Positions 8,352 through 18,060 are shown, numbered from the stretch's first letter. The stretch is 64,000 nucleotides of DNA from an uncultured Clostridia bacterium (GCA_947254025.1 CAMYBS010000004.1:30215-94214), one strand, 5' to 3'. Notes: generated from the sequence alone by a model not told the origin. Translations and numbers: made by a program.

Positions 8352-9995
8352 GTGAGTACTAATAGAATTGACGAACTTGTTTTAAAGAGAGCATTGATTG
8401 GTGCACTTAATTCTCTTGGAGATAATAAAGAAACAGTAGACGCACTAAATGTATTCCCTGTTCCAGATGGTGATACAGGTACTAATATGCTTTTAACAAT
8501 GAAGTCAGCAGTTACAAATGCAGTTAAAGAAGAAAATAAAACTATTAAAGCGATAGCAAATGGCTTAAGCAAAGGAGCACTTCTTGGAGCAAGAGGAAAC
8601 TCTGGGGTAATTTTATCTCAGCTTTTAAGAGGCTTTAAAGAAGCTATAGAAGACAAAGAATACATTGACATCGAAGTTTTGATGGAAGGCTTTGTCAAGG
8701 CAAGCGAGGTTGCATATAAGGCTGTAATGAGACCTACTGAGGGAACTATACTTACAGTTTCAAAAGACCTAGCTAATTTTGCTATGAAAAATTACAGGAA
8801 CTATACAGAACTTTCTAAGTTTGCAGACGATGCTCTAGTAGCTATAGAAGAGTCATTAAATAGAACACCAGAGCTTCTTAGTGTACTAAAAGAGGCAGGC
8901 GTTGTTGACGCAGGTGGTAAGGGACTTTATTACATCGTAAAGGGTGCGATAGAAGGAGCTAGAACTGAAAATCTTGAAATCAAGGTTAAAGATATAAACA
9001 AGACTAAGCAAACTGCCAACAGAAAAGAAATTTCTACAGACAACATTAAATATGGTTACTGTACAGAATTTATAATCACTGGTGATACTAGCAAGGTTGA
9101 TGAATTTAAGGAAACTATATCAAAGATAGGTGACTCAATGGTTGTAGTTGCTCTTGATGATATAATTAAGTGTCATATACATTCAAACAACCCTGGTCAA
9201 GTTATTGAAGAAGCATTAAAGCTTGGTTACCTAAAGGATATCAAGATTGATAATATGCGTCTTCAACACCACGAGATATTATTTAGTGAAGAAGAATATA
9301 AAAACAGCAAAGAAGAAGCTAATACAGCAAAAGAGCACAAGAAGTATGGTTTTATAGCTGTAAGCTCAGGTGAAGGATTTACTAAGATATTTAAAGATTT
9401 AAAGGTTGATGAAGTAGTTACTGGCGGTCAAACTATGAACCCATCTACAGAAGACTTCATGAGAGCCATCGACAATATCAATGCTGATGAAATTTTCATC
9501 TTCCCTAACAACAAAAACATCATTATGGCTGCTAAGCAAACTATAGATCTTAGCGACAAGAAGATACATGTTGTTGAAACAAGGAATATGCCTGAAGCTA
9601 TCAGCGCTATGATTACTTTTGATGAAGAGATGAGCGCAGATGAGATACTTGAGGCTATGAAGGACGCTATAGCAAGCGTTAAAACTGGTGAGGTTACTTT
9701 TGCGGTTAGAGATACTACTATCGATGGCAAAGAGATAAAGAAGGGTAACTACCTTGCTATCAGCTCATCAAAGATACTTGCAAGCTCAGAAGATTTAAAC
9801 GAAACTACTATGGTGATGATTGATGAGCTTATCGATGAAGACACATCTTTAGTAACTTTATACTTAGGCGAAGATGCTGAAAAAGTTTTAGCAGATGAAC
9901 TAATTGCAGAGCTTGAAGAAAAGTATGAAGATATCGACTTCGAAGTAATTGAGTCTAAGCAAGCTTTGTATTACTATATAATTTCATTGGAATAA
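8352..9995 (+). CDS. fakA: DAK2/DegV-like fatty acid kinase subunit FakA (YloV)
   Basis: ATP-binding half of the fatty acid kinase that phosphorylates exogenous fatty acids bound to a FakB (DegV) partner. The N-terminal DAK2 domain shows NVFPVPDGDTGTNM, GARGNSGVILSQ and PTEGTILTV. The middle domain has YGYCTEF, IKCHIHSNNPG and the C-terminal part has VVTGGQTMNPST, all characteristic of FakA. Start is GTG; the ATG two bases earlier reads directly into a stop. An AGGAGG site sits nine bases upstream. It is coupled to recG (TAATG overlap). No fakB is in this window. Confidence 0.93.
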   Translation: MSTNRIDELVLKRALIGALNSLGDNKETVDALNVFPVPDGDTGTNMLLTMKSAVTNAVKEENKTIKAIANGLSKGALLGARGNSGVILSQLLRGFKEAIEDKEYIDIEVLMEGFVKASEVAYKAVMRPTEGTILTVSKDLANFAMKNYRNYTELSKFADDALVAIEESLNRTPELLSVLKEAGVVDAGGKGLYYIVKGAIEGARTENLEIKVKDINKTKQTANRKEISTDNIKYGYCTEFIITGDTSKVDEFKETISKIGDSMVVVALDDIIKCHIHSNNPGQVIEEALKLGYLKDIKIDNMRLQHHEILFSEEEYKNSKEEANTAKEHKKYGFIAVSSGEGFTKIFKDLKVDEVVTGGQTMNPSTEDFMRAIDNINADEIFIFPNNKNIIMAAKQTIDLSDKKIHVVETRNMPEAISAMITFDEEMSADEILEAMKDAIASVKTGEVTFAVRDTTIDGKEIKKGNYLAISSSKILASSEDLNETTMVMIDELIDEDTSLVTLYLGEDAEKVLADELIAELEEKYEDIDFEVIESKQALYYYIISLE

Positions 9996-12019
9996 TGAAG
10001 CTAAGAGAGGTCAAAGGAGTAGGAAGCAAAACTGAGGAGTACCTAAAGAAGCTTGGTCTATATACCCCAGAAGATGCATTGTTAAATAGGCCTAGAAGGT
10101 ATGAGGACAGAAAAAATCTTAAGTTTATCTCTGATGAAAGCTTAAGTGAGGCTGCTTTATTTAAGGTAAAAGTTTTAACTTCGCCTATGATGAAGCAGAG
10201 AAATATGATGATGTTTGACGTTTGCGATGCTAAAAATAGTGCAAAAGTATTCTTCTTTGGTATGAACTACTATAGAAACATCTTCAAAGCTGGGAAAACA
10301 TACTACTTTTTTGGCAAATTAAGTAAAAATAAATTTGGATATAGCTTTTCTAATCCAGAATTTTATACTAGTTTAAATACTGACAGGCTTGGCTACATTG
10401 GGCCCATATATAATCTTGTAAAAGGTCTATATAATTCAAAGCTAGTTTCAATTGTTACTGAGCTACTTAATACAAAAGGCTTAGTAAAAGAGATAGTGCC
10501 TGAAATTTTAATTAGAGATTATGATTTGTATGGCATAGACGAGGCTCTTAAAGAACTGCACTTTCCAACTTCGAACGAGACTTTGGAGAAGGCAAGAAGG
10601 ACTTTAGCTTTTAGAGAGATATTTACTGTTGAATATGGCTTTAAAGTCCTAAGAAAAGAAGTTCAAGATGAAAACTATATAAAATTCAAGCATTTTGATA
10701 AAGAAGAAGACTTTATTAATGGCCTTGGCTTTGAGCTAACGCTTGACCAAAAGACTGTTATAGATGAGATCAATGCTGATATGCAAGCTGATAAGAGGAT
10801 GAACAGACTCGTGCAAGGTGACGTTGGTAGCGGTAAGACCATAGTTGCGGTATATGCGATGTATAAAGCCTACCTCAATGGCTACCAAGCCGCCATGATG
10901 GCGCCTACTGAAATACTTGCTAAGCAGCACTACGAGAGCCTTAAAAGTATTTTTAAGGACAAGGACATAAAGCTAGCACTCTTATCGTCATCTATCAGCG
11001 CAAAAGAAAAGAAAGATATCTACGATTGTTTGGAGAGTGGAGATATAGACATGATTGTTGGAACTCACTCTATCATTCAAGATAAGGTGAATTTTAAGAA
11101 TCTTGGGCTTGTAATAACAGATGAGCAGCACAGATTTGGTGTAAAGCAGAGGGCTAATCTAACGAATAAATCAGTATACGCGGACACTCTTGTAATGAGC
11201 GCAACGCCTATACCAAGGACTATGTCACTAATATTCTACGGCGACCTTGATATATCTACTATCAAGACTATGCCGCCAGGAAGAAAAAAGATAGAGACTT
11301 ATGCTGTGTCATATGACTATAAAGAAAGAATTTTCAATTTCATATTAAAAGAGCTTAAGAATAAAAAGCAGGTATATGTAGTCACACCTCTTATAGAAGA
11401 GAGCGAGTCACTAGACTTATCAAACGCAAACGATGTCTACTTGGAACTTAAAGAACACTTCAAGGACTACAATGTTGCACTTCTACATGGCAAGACCTCA
11501 AATGATGAGAAGAACAAGATAATGTCGGCTTATGAAGCTAACAAGGTACAGATACTTGTATCAACTACTGTAATTGAAGTTGGAGTTAACGTTGCCAACG
11601 CTAACCTTATGATAATACTAAATGCGGAAAGGTTTGGACTATCGACACTGCATCAATTAAGAGGCAGGGTAGGAAGAAGTTCTGACCAAGCATACTGCAT
11701 ACTTGTTTACGACAAGCTTAATGACATTAGCTATGAGAGATTAAAACTTATGCAAGAGACATCAGATGGCTTTGAGATATCGAAGAAGGACTTGATACTA
11801 AGAGGACCAGGTGACTTCTTCGGAACAAAGCAGCATGGAGCTATAGATTTTAAGTTCTTTGACTTTGATAAAGATACAGAGATGATTAATGACATCAACA
11901 AAGAAGTCTTATCTATACTAAGAGGCGACATTGACTATGAAAAAGATAGATACGAAGCCTTGCTAAGCAATATGGACTCGGTCTTCTACGACAGCAAACA
12001 GGATATCATCTTAAATTAA
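9995..12019 (+). CDS. recG: ATP-dependent DNA helicase RecG
   Basis: Superfamily 2 helicase that remodels stalled forks and branched DNA. The N-terminal wedge (OB) domain is at about 55-150. Helicase motifs follow: GDVGSGKT (Walker A), MAPTEILAKQHY, GTHSIIQ, DEQHRFGV, MSATPIPRT, and then LHGK, STTVIEVGV and QLRGRVGRS. The C-terminal DGFEISKKDLILRGPGDFFG is the RecG signature. Its first base is shared with the fakA stop. 674 aa is normal. Confidence 0.97.
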   Translation: MKLREVKGVGSKTEEYLKKLGLYTPEDALLNRPRRYEDRKNLKFISDESLSEAALFKVKVLTSPMMKQRNMMMFDVCDAKNSAKVFFFGMNYYRNIFKAGKTYYFFGKLSKNKFGYSFSNPEFYTSLNTDRLGYIGPIYNLVKGLYNSKLVSIVTELLNTKGLVKEIVPEILIRDYDLYGIDEALKELHFPTSNETLEKARRTLAFREIFTVEYGFKVLRKEVQDENYIKFKHFDKEEDFINGLGFELTLDQKTVIDEINADMQADKRMNRLVQGDVGSGKTIVAVYAMYKAYLNGYQAAMMAPTEILAKQHYESLKSIFKDKDIKLALLSSSISAKEKKDIYDCLESGDIDMIVGTHSIIQDKVNFKNLGLVITDEQHRFGVKQRANLTNKSVYADTLVMSATPIPRTMSLIFYGDLDISTIKTMPPGRKKIETYAVSYDYKERIFNFILKELKNKKQVYVVTPLIEESESLDLSNANDVYLELKEHFKDYNVALLHGKTSNDEKNKIMSAYEANKVQILVSTTVIEVGVNVANANLMIILNAERFGLSTLHQLRGRVGRSSDQAYCILVYDKLNDISYERLKLMQETSDGFEISKKDLILRGPGDFFGTKQHGAIDFKFFDFDKDTEMINDINKEVLSILRGDIDYEKDRYEALLSNMDSVFYDSKQDIILN

Positions 12020-12028
12020 GAGGCAGCT

Positions 12029-12583
12029 ATGAGAGTTATATCAGGCAAATTAAAATCAAGAAAGTTACTTGCACCAAAGGGGCTTAAAACGAGGCCAACT
12101 TTGGATAATATAAAAGAAACGATATTTAATATCATATCGCCAATTGCGATAAATGCATCTGTCTTGGATCTCTTTAGTGGGACAGGGCAGATTGGTATAG
12201 AATTTTACAGTAGAGGCGCGAAGGATGTTTATTTAGTGGATAATTCTTTTGAAGCCGTTACTGTAATAAAAAAGAATTTAGAAAGCTTGGGGCTATCTAA
12301 TGAGATAAAACTTATGAAGATGGACGGCTTAAGGGCACTAAAAGGTCCACTCAAGGAGATAAAATTTGATTATATCTTTCTAGATCCACCATATAAACAG
12401 CACGAGCTTCTAAATGAGGTACTTAAAACTATAGTAGAGATGAATTTACTTAGCGAATGTGGCGAGATTATTATAGAAGAAAACAAGGACTATGAACTAA
12501 ACGAAACCATTAGCAACGATGATTTTGATATCGATATCAGAGCAATGGGTGACAAGAAAATATTTTTTATAAAGAGGAATTAA
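12029..12583 (+). CDS. rsmD: 16S rRNA m2G966 methyltransferase RsmD
   Basis: Methylates G966 of 16S rRNA. Begins MRVISGKLKSRKL, followed by RPTLDNIKETIFN, the SAM-binding VLDLFSGTGQIGIE and the FLDPPY catalytic motif, all typical. The C-terminus is short and beta-rich. It abuts coaD with no gap, the common rsmD-coaD pair in Firmicutes. 184 aa, normal. Confidence 0.95.
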   Translation: MRVISGKLKSRKLLAPKGLKTRPTLDNIKETIFNIISPIAINASVLDLFSGTGQIGIEFYSRGAKDVYLVDNSFEAVTVIKKNLESLGLSNEIKLMKMDGLRALKGPLKEIKFDYIFLDPPYKQHELLNEVLKTIVEMNLLSECGEIIIEENKDYELNETISNDDFDIDIRAMGDKKIFFIKRN

Positions 12584-13063
12584 ATGAAAGCTATTTATCC
12601 AGGTAGTTTTGATCCTATAACTAACGGTCACATAGACATCATCAATAGATCAAAGGACATCTTTGACGAGTTGATTATAGGCATAACTACTAATGTACAG
12701 AAAAAACATTTATTTACTATAGAAGAAAGAAAAAAGATGATAGAGGAGATTTTTAAAGACGAGAAGAAGATTAAGGTAAAGACATTTGATGGCCTCTTAA
12801 CTTCATTTTGTGAAGAAGAGAAGACGAACTTCGTTATCAGAGGTTTAAGAGCCGTTTCAGATTATGAGTATGAACTTCAAATGGCGATGGCGAATAAGTC
12901 GCTTAATAAAGATTTAGAGACTATATTTTTAGTAGCCTCACACAAGTTCAACTTCCTTAGCTCTTCGATTGTGAAAGAGATTGCATACTATCATGGAGAT
13001 GTATCGGCACTAGTGCCAAAAAATGTTGAAAATGGATTGAAAAAGAAATACGAAAGGGGTTAA
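12584..13063 (+). CDS. coaD: phosphopantetheine adenylyltransferase
   Basis: Fourth step of coenzyme A synthesis: 4'-phosphopantetheine plus ATP gives dephospho-CoA. Nucleotidyltransferase motif GSFDPITNGHIDII (T/HxGH type) at the N-terminus, RGLRAVSDYEYELQMA in the middle, and LSSSIVKEIAYYHGD near the end, all as in bacterial CoaD. The gene begins at the base after the rsmD stop. 159 aa is the usual length. Confidence 0.97.
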   Translation: MKAIYPGSFDPITNGHIDIINRSKDIFDELIIGITTNVQKKHLFTIEERKKMIEEIFKDEKKIKVKTFDGLLTSFCEEEKTNFVIRGLRAVSDYEYELQMAMANKSLNKDLETIFLVASHKFNFLSSSIVKEIAYYHGDVSALVPKNVENGLKKKYERG

Positions 13064-13066
13064 AAA

Positions 13067-13561
13067 ATGGATGTATTAGGTCTTATCGATGAGATTGAGG
13101 ACATTGTTGAATCAGCAGGTTCTCTACCTCTAACAAGTAAGGTTTTAGTTCAAAAAGAAGAGTTACTAGACATCATTAGCGAATTAAGAATAAAGCTTCC
13201 AGATGAAATAAAACAAGCTGCATGGATTAAAGAAGAAAGAGAAAGAATTATTAGCGAAGCAAATAAAGATGCAGAACAAATTATCAAAGAGACAAGATTA
13301 AAACTTGAAGAGCTTGTAAGCAAGGAAGAAGTATTAAAAGAAGCTAACGAAAGAGCAAAAGATCTTATGAGCAAAGCTCAAGTAGCATCAACAAACTTAA
13401 AGCGCTCTTCGCTTGAATACTCTGACAAGCTACTAATGAACGCACAAGAGAACTTAAAAGAAATGATTACTACTTTGAACGAAAACAGAACAGAGCTTAG
13501 AAAGATGGCTGCTAGTGTTAGTCAAGAAAGCCAAGTAGCACAAGAAAAAGAAGAAAAGTAA
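13067..13561 (+). CDS. coiled-coil protein, ATP synthase subunit b-like
   Basis: No catalytic motif is visible. Almost the whole 164-residue chain is predicted helical and charged (EQIIKETRLKLEELVSKEE, then EANERAKDLMSKAQ), with alanine/glutamate heptads like those in ATP synthase b or DivIVA-type proteins. There is no membrane segment. Proteins of this kind are found downstream of coaD in related clostridia, often labelled only 'ATPase'. Three bases separate it from coaD, so it is probably the last gene of the fakA-recG-rsmD-coaD operon. Role unknown. Confidence 0.75.
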   Translation: MDVLGLIDEIEDIVESAGSLPLTSKVLVQKEELLDIISELRIKLPDEIKQAAWIKEERERIISEANKDAEQIIKETRLKLEELVSKEEVLKEANERAKDLMSKAQVASTNLKRSSLEYSDKLLMNAQENLKEMITTLNENRTELRKMAASVSQESQVAQEKEEK

Positions 13562-13564
13562 AAA

Positions 13565-13606
13565 AATAAATGCGAAAGTACATATACCTTCGCATTTATT
13601 TTTTTG
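13565..13606. terminator. bidirectional terminator between the coiled-coil gene and lpdA
   Basis: A 12-bp perfect stem AATAAATGCGAA / TTCGCATTTATT with a 12-nt loop. T-rich tails are present on both strands, matching the convergent genes. Confidence 0.88.
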
Positions 13607-13619
13607 TTTGTTTATAAAA

Positions 13620-15014
13620 TTATTTTGCCATAGGTGAGTTAGTCGACTTACCTTCAAGAGCCTCTATTGTGTCTTTAAATACTTCGGCAATAGTTGGATG
13701 AGCATATATCATGTTTGATAAGTCTTCAACACTTAGGCCATTAGCCATAGCTATAACAGCGTAGTGGATCAATAAGTCAGCGTCTTTACCAATGATGTGG
13801 CAGCCTAAGATCTTCTTGTGATCCTTTGTAGATAGTATCTTTATAAAGCCCTTTGTTCCACCAACTGCAAGTGCCTTACCATTTGCTTGGTACATAGACT
13901 TTGCCTTGTCATACTCAACGCCTTCTTTTTCAAGCTCTTGTTCAGTCTTACCTACTTGAGCAAGTTCTGGAACTGTATATAAAACAGCTGGGACGATGGA
14001 TAGATCAGTCTTTGGTTCAAGGCCAGACAATTGTTCAACAACGTGGAAGCCTTGAGCTGTAGCAAAGTGAGCTAATTGAGTGTTCTTGTATATAACGTCG
14101 CCGATAGCGTAGATGTTGTCATTTGATGTCTTTAAGTTTTCATCAACTAAAACGCCGCCGTCCTTTGTTTCAACTTTAGCAGCTTCAGTGTTAAGACCGT
14201 CAGTGTTGCTTGCTCTTCCTAGCGCAACTAATACATATTCAGCTTCATACTCTTTTAAAGTATCCTTGCCTACCATTTGAGTAGTTACTTTAAGCATATC
14301 GCCAGATTGTTCTATCTTCTTAGAGTGTTGCTTAGTTGCAAACTTTAGATTTGGATTCTTAAGTATAGATTGAAGTCTCTTTTGTATTTCCATATCTGCT
14401 GTTTTAAACATATTGTTACCGATAACAGTTACATCAGTACCGAAGCTTGCATATATAGTTGCAAACTCAAGACCTATAACACCTGTACCAATAACTATCA
14501 TTGACTTAGGTATTTCTTTTAAGCTTAGTAGAGTAGTTGAGTTTAAAACCTTTGGTAGGTCGCAGCCTTCAAGCGGCTTTATGTCCTTTGATCCAGTTGC
14601 TATGATGCACTTATCAAAAGTAACGTTTTCTTCGCCGCCATCGTTTAAAGCGACTTTAACTTCATTTTCACTTACGAATGAAGCAGTACCCTTTATTAGC
14701 TTGATGTTGTCATAAGTAGAGATTAAGTACTCAATACCATCTCTAAGCTTAGTCATAACATCTTGCTTTCTTTGATAAATCTTTTCAGTGTCAAGTCCAT
14801 AGCCGTCAATCTTTACGCCAAATTCTTCCGAATTTTGTACTTCGCTATAAAAATCAGCTATCTTTACCATAGTCTTAGTAGGTATACAGCCAATGTTTAG
14901 GCAAGTACCACCAAGCAAGTTCTTTTCAACAAGAACTACATCATTTCCTAGTTGGGCAGCTCTGAAAGCGGCTTCGTATCCACCAGGACCTGCACCGATA
15001 ATTAGTAATTTCAT
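13620..15014 (-). CDS. lpdA: dihydrolipoyl dehydrogenase
   Basis: FAD-dependent E3 enzyme that reoxidises dihydrolipoamide using NAD. FAD-binding GAGPGGYEAA is at the N-terminus, the redox disulfide is in GGTCLNIGCIPTK, the NAD-binding loop is GTGVIGLEFA, and AIGDV precedes the dimer domain with the catalytic His-Pro-Thr pair in YAHPTIAEVF. There is no lipoyl domain at its N-terminus. It stands alone, with no pyruvate dehydrogenase or glycine-cleavage genes beside it, so the partner complex cannot be read from context. GGAGGAC is the ribosome binding site. Confidence 0.95.
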   Translation of the reverse strand: MKLLIIGAGPGGYEAAFRAAQLGNDVVLVEKNLLGGTCLNIGCIPTKTMVKIADFYSEVQNSEEFGVKIDGYGLDTEKIYQRKQDVMTKLRDGIEYLISTYDNIKLIKGTASFVSENEVKVALNDGGEENVTFDKCIIATGSKDIKPLEGCDLPKVLNSTTLLSLKEIPKSMIVIGTGVIGLEFATIYASFGTDVTVIGNNMFKTADMEIQKRLQSILKNPNLKFATKQHSKKIEQSGDMLKVTTQMVGKDTLKEYEAEYVLVALGRASNTDGLNTEAAKVETKDGGVLVDENLKTSNDNIYAIGDVIYKNTQLAHFATAQGFHVVEQLSGLEPKTDLSIVPAVLYTVPELAQVGKTEQELEKEGVEYDKAKSMYQANGKALAVGGTKGFIKILSTKDHKKILGCHIIGKDADLLIHYAVIAMANGLSVEDLSNMIYAHPTIAEVFKDTIEALEGKSTNSPMAK

Positions 15015-15049
15015 GTATATGTCCTCCTTTATTTTTTTCTTATATAATA

Positions 15050-15058
15050 ATTATATCA
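15050..15058 (-). promoter_or_regulatory. probable extended -10 promoter of lpdA
   Basis: The minus strand reads TGATATAAT about 35 bp upstream of the lpdA start. The -35 position is weak (TTAAAA), so this is tentative. Confidence 0.45.
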
Positions 15059-15085
15059 TATATTGTCTTATTTTTAAGAAATATT

Positions 15086-16237
15086 TCATACACTTAGTAA
15101 ATTAATCTTATAAGCATCTTTTACGTTCATGCCCTTCATCAGATAATAAATTTGATCATTATTTACCATCATCTCAAGGTCTAACTTGCTCTCATGACTT
15201 AAATTATCAAGATCTTTGTACTTGCTAATGATATTTAGCTCGCTATGTTTTTTTATCTCTTTTAAAATTTTTTTTCCTTTTTCATTTGCACATAAAGGAA
15301 TTATAAAATCATATTCTTTGTCTCTTGAAACACTATCTTTATAAATGTTTAATAGCATTGATAATAAAAATCTATTGATTCTGCTCTTTGAAAAGTTTTT
15401 TATTGAGACCATATCCATAAATTCATTATAGCTCTTCGCCTCATAGATGTATTTTTTAATATAGTTTACAGCGTCTTCATCATATTCAAAACACCATGTT
15501 AAATTCTTTTCTCTTATGAAAATGGATTTAATATAAGAAAAATATTTTTCTAAATCAAGTATTTTTTCTTGGGGAAGTACTGGGACTAAACCCATTACAT
15601 CTTCACCTTTATATATAAGAGAGCGTATGTGACTAGCACTTGCTATACCATCGTCATCGCACTTATCATTATAGCCGGGGCCATGTCTTTGCACGGCGAA
15701 TGGCTTTACCTTGCTCTTTGTTTCGTCAAGTGCACTTATATACTTATAAGCAAGTATATTATTTGATTTACTCATTATGTCACTTGATGTTAGCTCATTA
15801 AAGCTTAAAGCGTAAGCCCTTGAGTAAGAGAGGCCACTATTCAAATGCTTTTTAATTAGCTCATCAAATTCATTCTTCTTAGCCTTCATTATTTCATCTG
15901 CTTTTCTAAGAGTCTCTATACCATCTTCACTTCCAAAGCTTAGGTAATCTATTACGTTTAGTTTATTTAGTATAGTAACAGCGTTTTTAGCAAATATGTC
16001 AGCAGGAGCAATCGAAGAGAACAGTGGCAGCTCTAGTACAAGATCGCAGCCGCACTCGCAGGCAATTTTGGCTCTTTCATACTTAGAGTAGGCACTAGGA
16101 AGACCTCTTTGCACAAAATTACCACTCATAAGAGCAACCACGGCATCAAGACCTAGCTCCTCTTTACTTTTACGTACATGGTAGAGGTGACCATTATGAA
16201 ATGGATTGTATTCACAAATAATTGCAGCTATTTTCAA
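15086..16237 (-). CDS. tmcAL: tRNA(Met) cytidine acetate ligase TmcAL
   Basis: Makes N4-acetylcytidine at the wobble base of elongator tRNA-Met from acetate and ATP. N-terminal nucleotidyltransferase motif IICEYNPFHNGHLYHV, then MSGNFVQRG, LELPLFSS and the GPGYND segment, which is characteristic of the family (COG1323). I chose the TTG at 16237, giving LKIAAIICEYN, because AGAAGGGA lies six bases before it; a GTG nine codons upstream has no ribosome binding site. It precedes the divergent ackA, fitting because acetate is its substrate. 383 aa, normal. Confidence 0.9.
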   Translation of the reverse strand: MKIAAIICEYNPFHNGHLYHVRKSKEELGLDAVVALMSGNFVQRGLPSAYSKYERAKIACECGCDLVLELPLFSSIAPADIFAKNAVTILNKLNVIDYLSFGSEDGIETLRKADEIMKAKKNEFDELIKKHLNSGLSYSRAYALSFNELTSSDIMSKSNNILAYKYISALDETKSKVKPFAVQRHGPGYNDKCDDDGIASASHIRSLIYKGEDVMGLVPVLPQEKILDLEKYFSYIKSIFIREKNLTWCFEYDEDAVNYIKKYIYEAKSYNEFMDMVSIKNFSKSRINRFLLSMLLNIYKDSVSRDKEYDFIIPLCANEKGKKILKEIKKHSELNIISKYKDLDNLSHESKLDLEMMVNNDQIYYLMKGMNVKDAYKINLLSV

Positions 16238-16264
16238 CTTTTTCCCTTCTTTCTTAAAAAACAC

Positions 16265-16293
16265 TTGAAATTTTCTATGTTTTATTATATCAT
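16265..16293 (+). promoter_or_regulatory. sigma-A promoter of ackA
   Basis: TTGAAA, 17 bp, TATCAT, ending 37 bp upstream of the ackA start. Confidence 0.75.
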
Positions 16294-16329
16294 ATATATG
16301 TATTTTGTTAAATATTTAGGGAGGTAAAA

Positions 16330-17529
16330 ATGAAAATATTAGTAATTAATTGCGGATCATCATCATTAAAGTACCAATTAATGAACATGGATGATGAAAG
16401 CGTAATCTGTAAAGGTTTAGTAGAAAGAATCGGTATCAATGGCTCAAAGCTTACTCACAAAGTAGAAGGAAAAGAAAACTTTGTTGTTGAAGAAGACATG
16501 AAGAACCACAAGGACGCTATGAAGCATGTATTTGATGCACTAGTTAATAAAGAACACGGCGTTGTTGCTTCACTTGATGAGATTGACGGTATCGGTCACA
16601 GAGTACTACATGGTGGAGACATAATAACTGATTCAACACTAGTTACTGAAGATGTTAAGAAGACTATCGAAAAGTTCATCTGCTTTGGACCACTTCACAA
16701 CCCAGCAAACCTTATGGGTATAGAAGCTTGCGAAGAGCTTGTAAAGGGCAAACCAAACGTTGTTGTTATGGATACAGCCTTCCATCAAACAATGCCAGCT
16801 AAGAACTACATGTACGCTATCGACTACGACCTATACGAAAAGTACAGACTTAGAAAATACGGTTTCCACGGAACTTCTCATAAATATATAGCACATAGAA
16901 TGGCTGAAATACTTAATAAAGATTTATCAGAACTAAACATTATCAACTGCCACTTAGGCAATGGCTCAAGCTTAGCTTGCATTAAGAATGGTAAAGTGTA
17001 CGATACATCAATGGGTGTTACACCGCTAGAAGGACTTGTAATGGGTACAAGATCAGGCGACATTGACCCAACAGTAGTAACATTCCTTTGCGAAAACGAA
17101 CACATCACACCATACGAAGCTAACCAATGGTTAAACAAGAAGTCAGGTGTGCTTGGAGTTTCTAAATTAAGCTCAGACTTCAGAGACCTTGAAGAAGCAA
17201 GAGACAAAGGTAACGAAAAGGCAGGTCTTGCACTTGATATGTTCACAAACAGAGTTAAGAAATACATCGGTGCTTACATGGCTCAAATGCCAGAGCTTGA
17301 CGCTATCGTTATGACAGGTGGTATCGGAGAAAACTCTGACACAATGAGAAGAGAAATTCTTCACGGACTTGAACACCTAGGCATAGAACTAGATGACAAT
17401 AAGAACGATGGAACAAGAGGAAAAGAAGTTAACATCGCTAAAGACGGAGCTAAGATTAAGATCTACATTTGCCCAACAAATGAAGAGTTAATGATAGCAA
17501 GAGACACAAAAGAAATTATTTCAAAATAA
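16330..17529 (+). CDS. ackA: acetate kinase
   Basis: Converts acetyl phosphate and ADP to acetate and ATP, the energy-yielding end of fermentative acetate production. The N-terminal VINCGSSSLKYQL, HRVLHGG, DTAFHQTMP, YGFHGTSHKYI, HLGNGSS, GTRSGDIDP and the C-terminal TGGIGENS and NEELMIARDT motifs are all present. GGGAGG lies seven bases before the ATG. No pta is adjacent. Codon use is neat (many preferred codons), as expected for a highly expressed gene. 399 aa, normal. Confidence 0.98.
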   Translation: MKILVINCGSSSLKYQLMNMDDESVICKGLVERIGINGSKLTHKVEGKENFVVEEDMKNHKDAMKHVFDALVNKEHGVVASLDEIDGIGHRVLHGGDIITDSTLVTEDVKKTIEKFICFGPLHNPANLMGIEACEELVKGKPNVVVMDTAFHQTMPAKNYMYAIDYDLYEKYRLRKYGFHGTSHKYIAHRMAEILNKDLSELNIINCHLGNGSSLACIKNGKVYDTSMGVTPLEGLVMGTRSGDIDPTVVTFLCENEHITPYEANQWLNKKSGVLGVSKLSSDFRDLEEARDKGNEKAGLALDMFTNRVKKYIGAYMAQMPELDAIVMTGGIGENSDTMRREILHGLEHLGIELDDNKNDGTRGKEVNIAKDGAKIKIYICPTNEELMIARDTKEIISK

Positions 17530-17553
17530 TTTAAAATAAAAAAAGAAAAAGTC

Positions 17554-17582
17554 TTGACAAAAGACACAAAAAACAGTATAAT
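17554..17582 (+). promoter_or_regulatory. consensus sigma-A promoter of rpmF
   Basis: Perfect TTGACA and TATAAT hexamers separated by 17 bp, 64 bp upstream of the rpmF start. Confidence 0.93.
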
Positions 17583-17646
17583 TGTAATGTTATAAATGTG
17601 AATTAGTATAGAAATACATTTACTGTAAGTTAAGGAGGTGTTTTTA

Positions 17647-17826
17647 ATGGCAGTACCTAAAGGACGTACATCAAAACAAAGACGTAACAAAAGAAGAGCT
17701 TCATCTTATACATTAAGAAAAGCAACATTCGTTGAATGTCCTCAATGTCATGAAATGAAAAGACCACACAGAGTATGCATGAGCTGTGGTTACTACAATG
17801 GTGAAAAGGTTTTAGATGTTGAATAA
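17647..17826 (+). CDS. rpmF: 50S ribosomal protein bL32
   Basis: 59-residue ribosomal protein starting MAVPKGRTSKQRRNKRRA, with the zinc-binding CPQCHEMKRPHRVCMSCGYYNG segment (two CxxC pairs). Start chosen six bases after AAGGAGGTG; the three codons upstream in frame are not part of the family. In many relatives ackA, a YceD/DUF177 gene, rpmF and plsX lie in a row; here no YceD gene is between ackA and rpmF, and plsX is displaced 5.7 kb by an accessory insert. Confidence 0.96.
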   Translation: MAVPKGRTSKQRRNKRRASSYTLRKATFVECPQCHEMKRPHRVCMSCGYYNGEKVLDVE

Positions 17827-17831
17827 AAAAT

Positions 17832-17858
17832 ACTCAGGTTAAATCCTGAGTTTTTTTA
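17832..17858 (+). terminator. intrinsic terminator of rpmF
   Basis: Stem ACTCAGG / CCTGAGT with a six-base loop and a seven-T tail, five bases past the rpmF stop. Confidence 0.9.
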
Positions 17859-18031
17859 TTGTTAGTGTTTCCACTATGTTAACATGATTTGTAAGGGTTT
17901 GTAGTAGGACACATAAAAAAGACTAAAGAATTTAAAGAAACATTTAGAATAATAAGAAAAAATGGAAAAATATTACCATAGATATTATATGATAATATAC
18001 TAGAAAAGGTAATCAAAAATATGAAAAAGTA
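17859..18031 (+). other. degenerate intergenic DNA at the left edge of the accessory islet
   Basis: No intact gene. One frame gives a 24-codon stretch (GHIKKTKEFKETFR...) that ends at a stop, followed in another frame by YDNILEKVIKNMKKY and a stop. These look like pieces of a decayed gene, but I cannot assign them. Sequence is more AT-rich than the flanking core genes. Confidence 0.3.
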
Positions 18032-18060
18032 TTGAATTTTGAACAAAATTATGCTAAACT
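18032..18060 (+). promoter_or_regulatory. probable promoter of the secreted protein gene
   Basis: TTGAAT, 17 bp, TAAACT, about 140 bp upstream of the next gene. A small inverted repeat (TAAACCT-TT-AGGTTTA, 18113-18128) lies in the resulting leader. Confidence 0.5.
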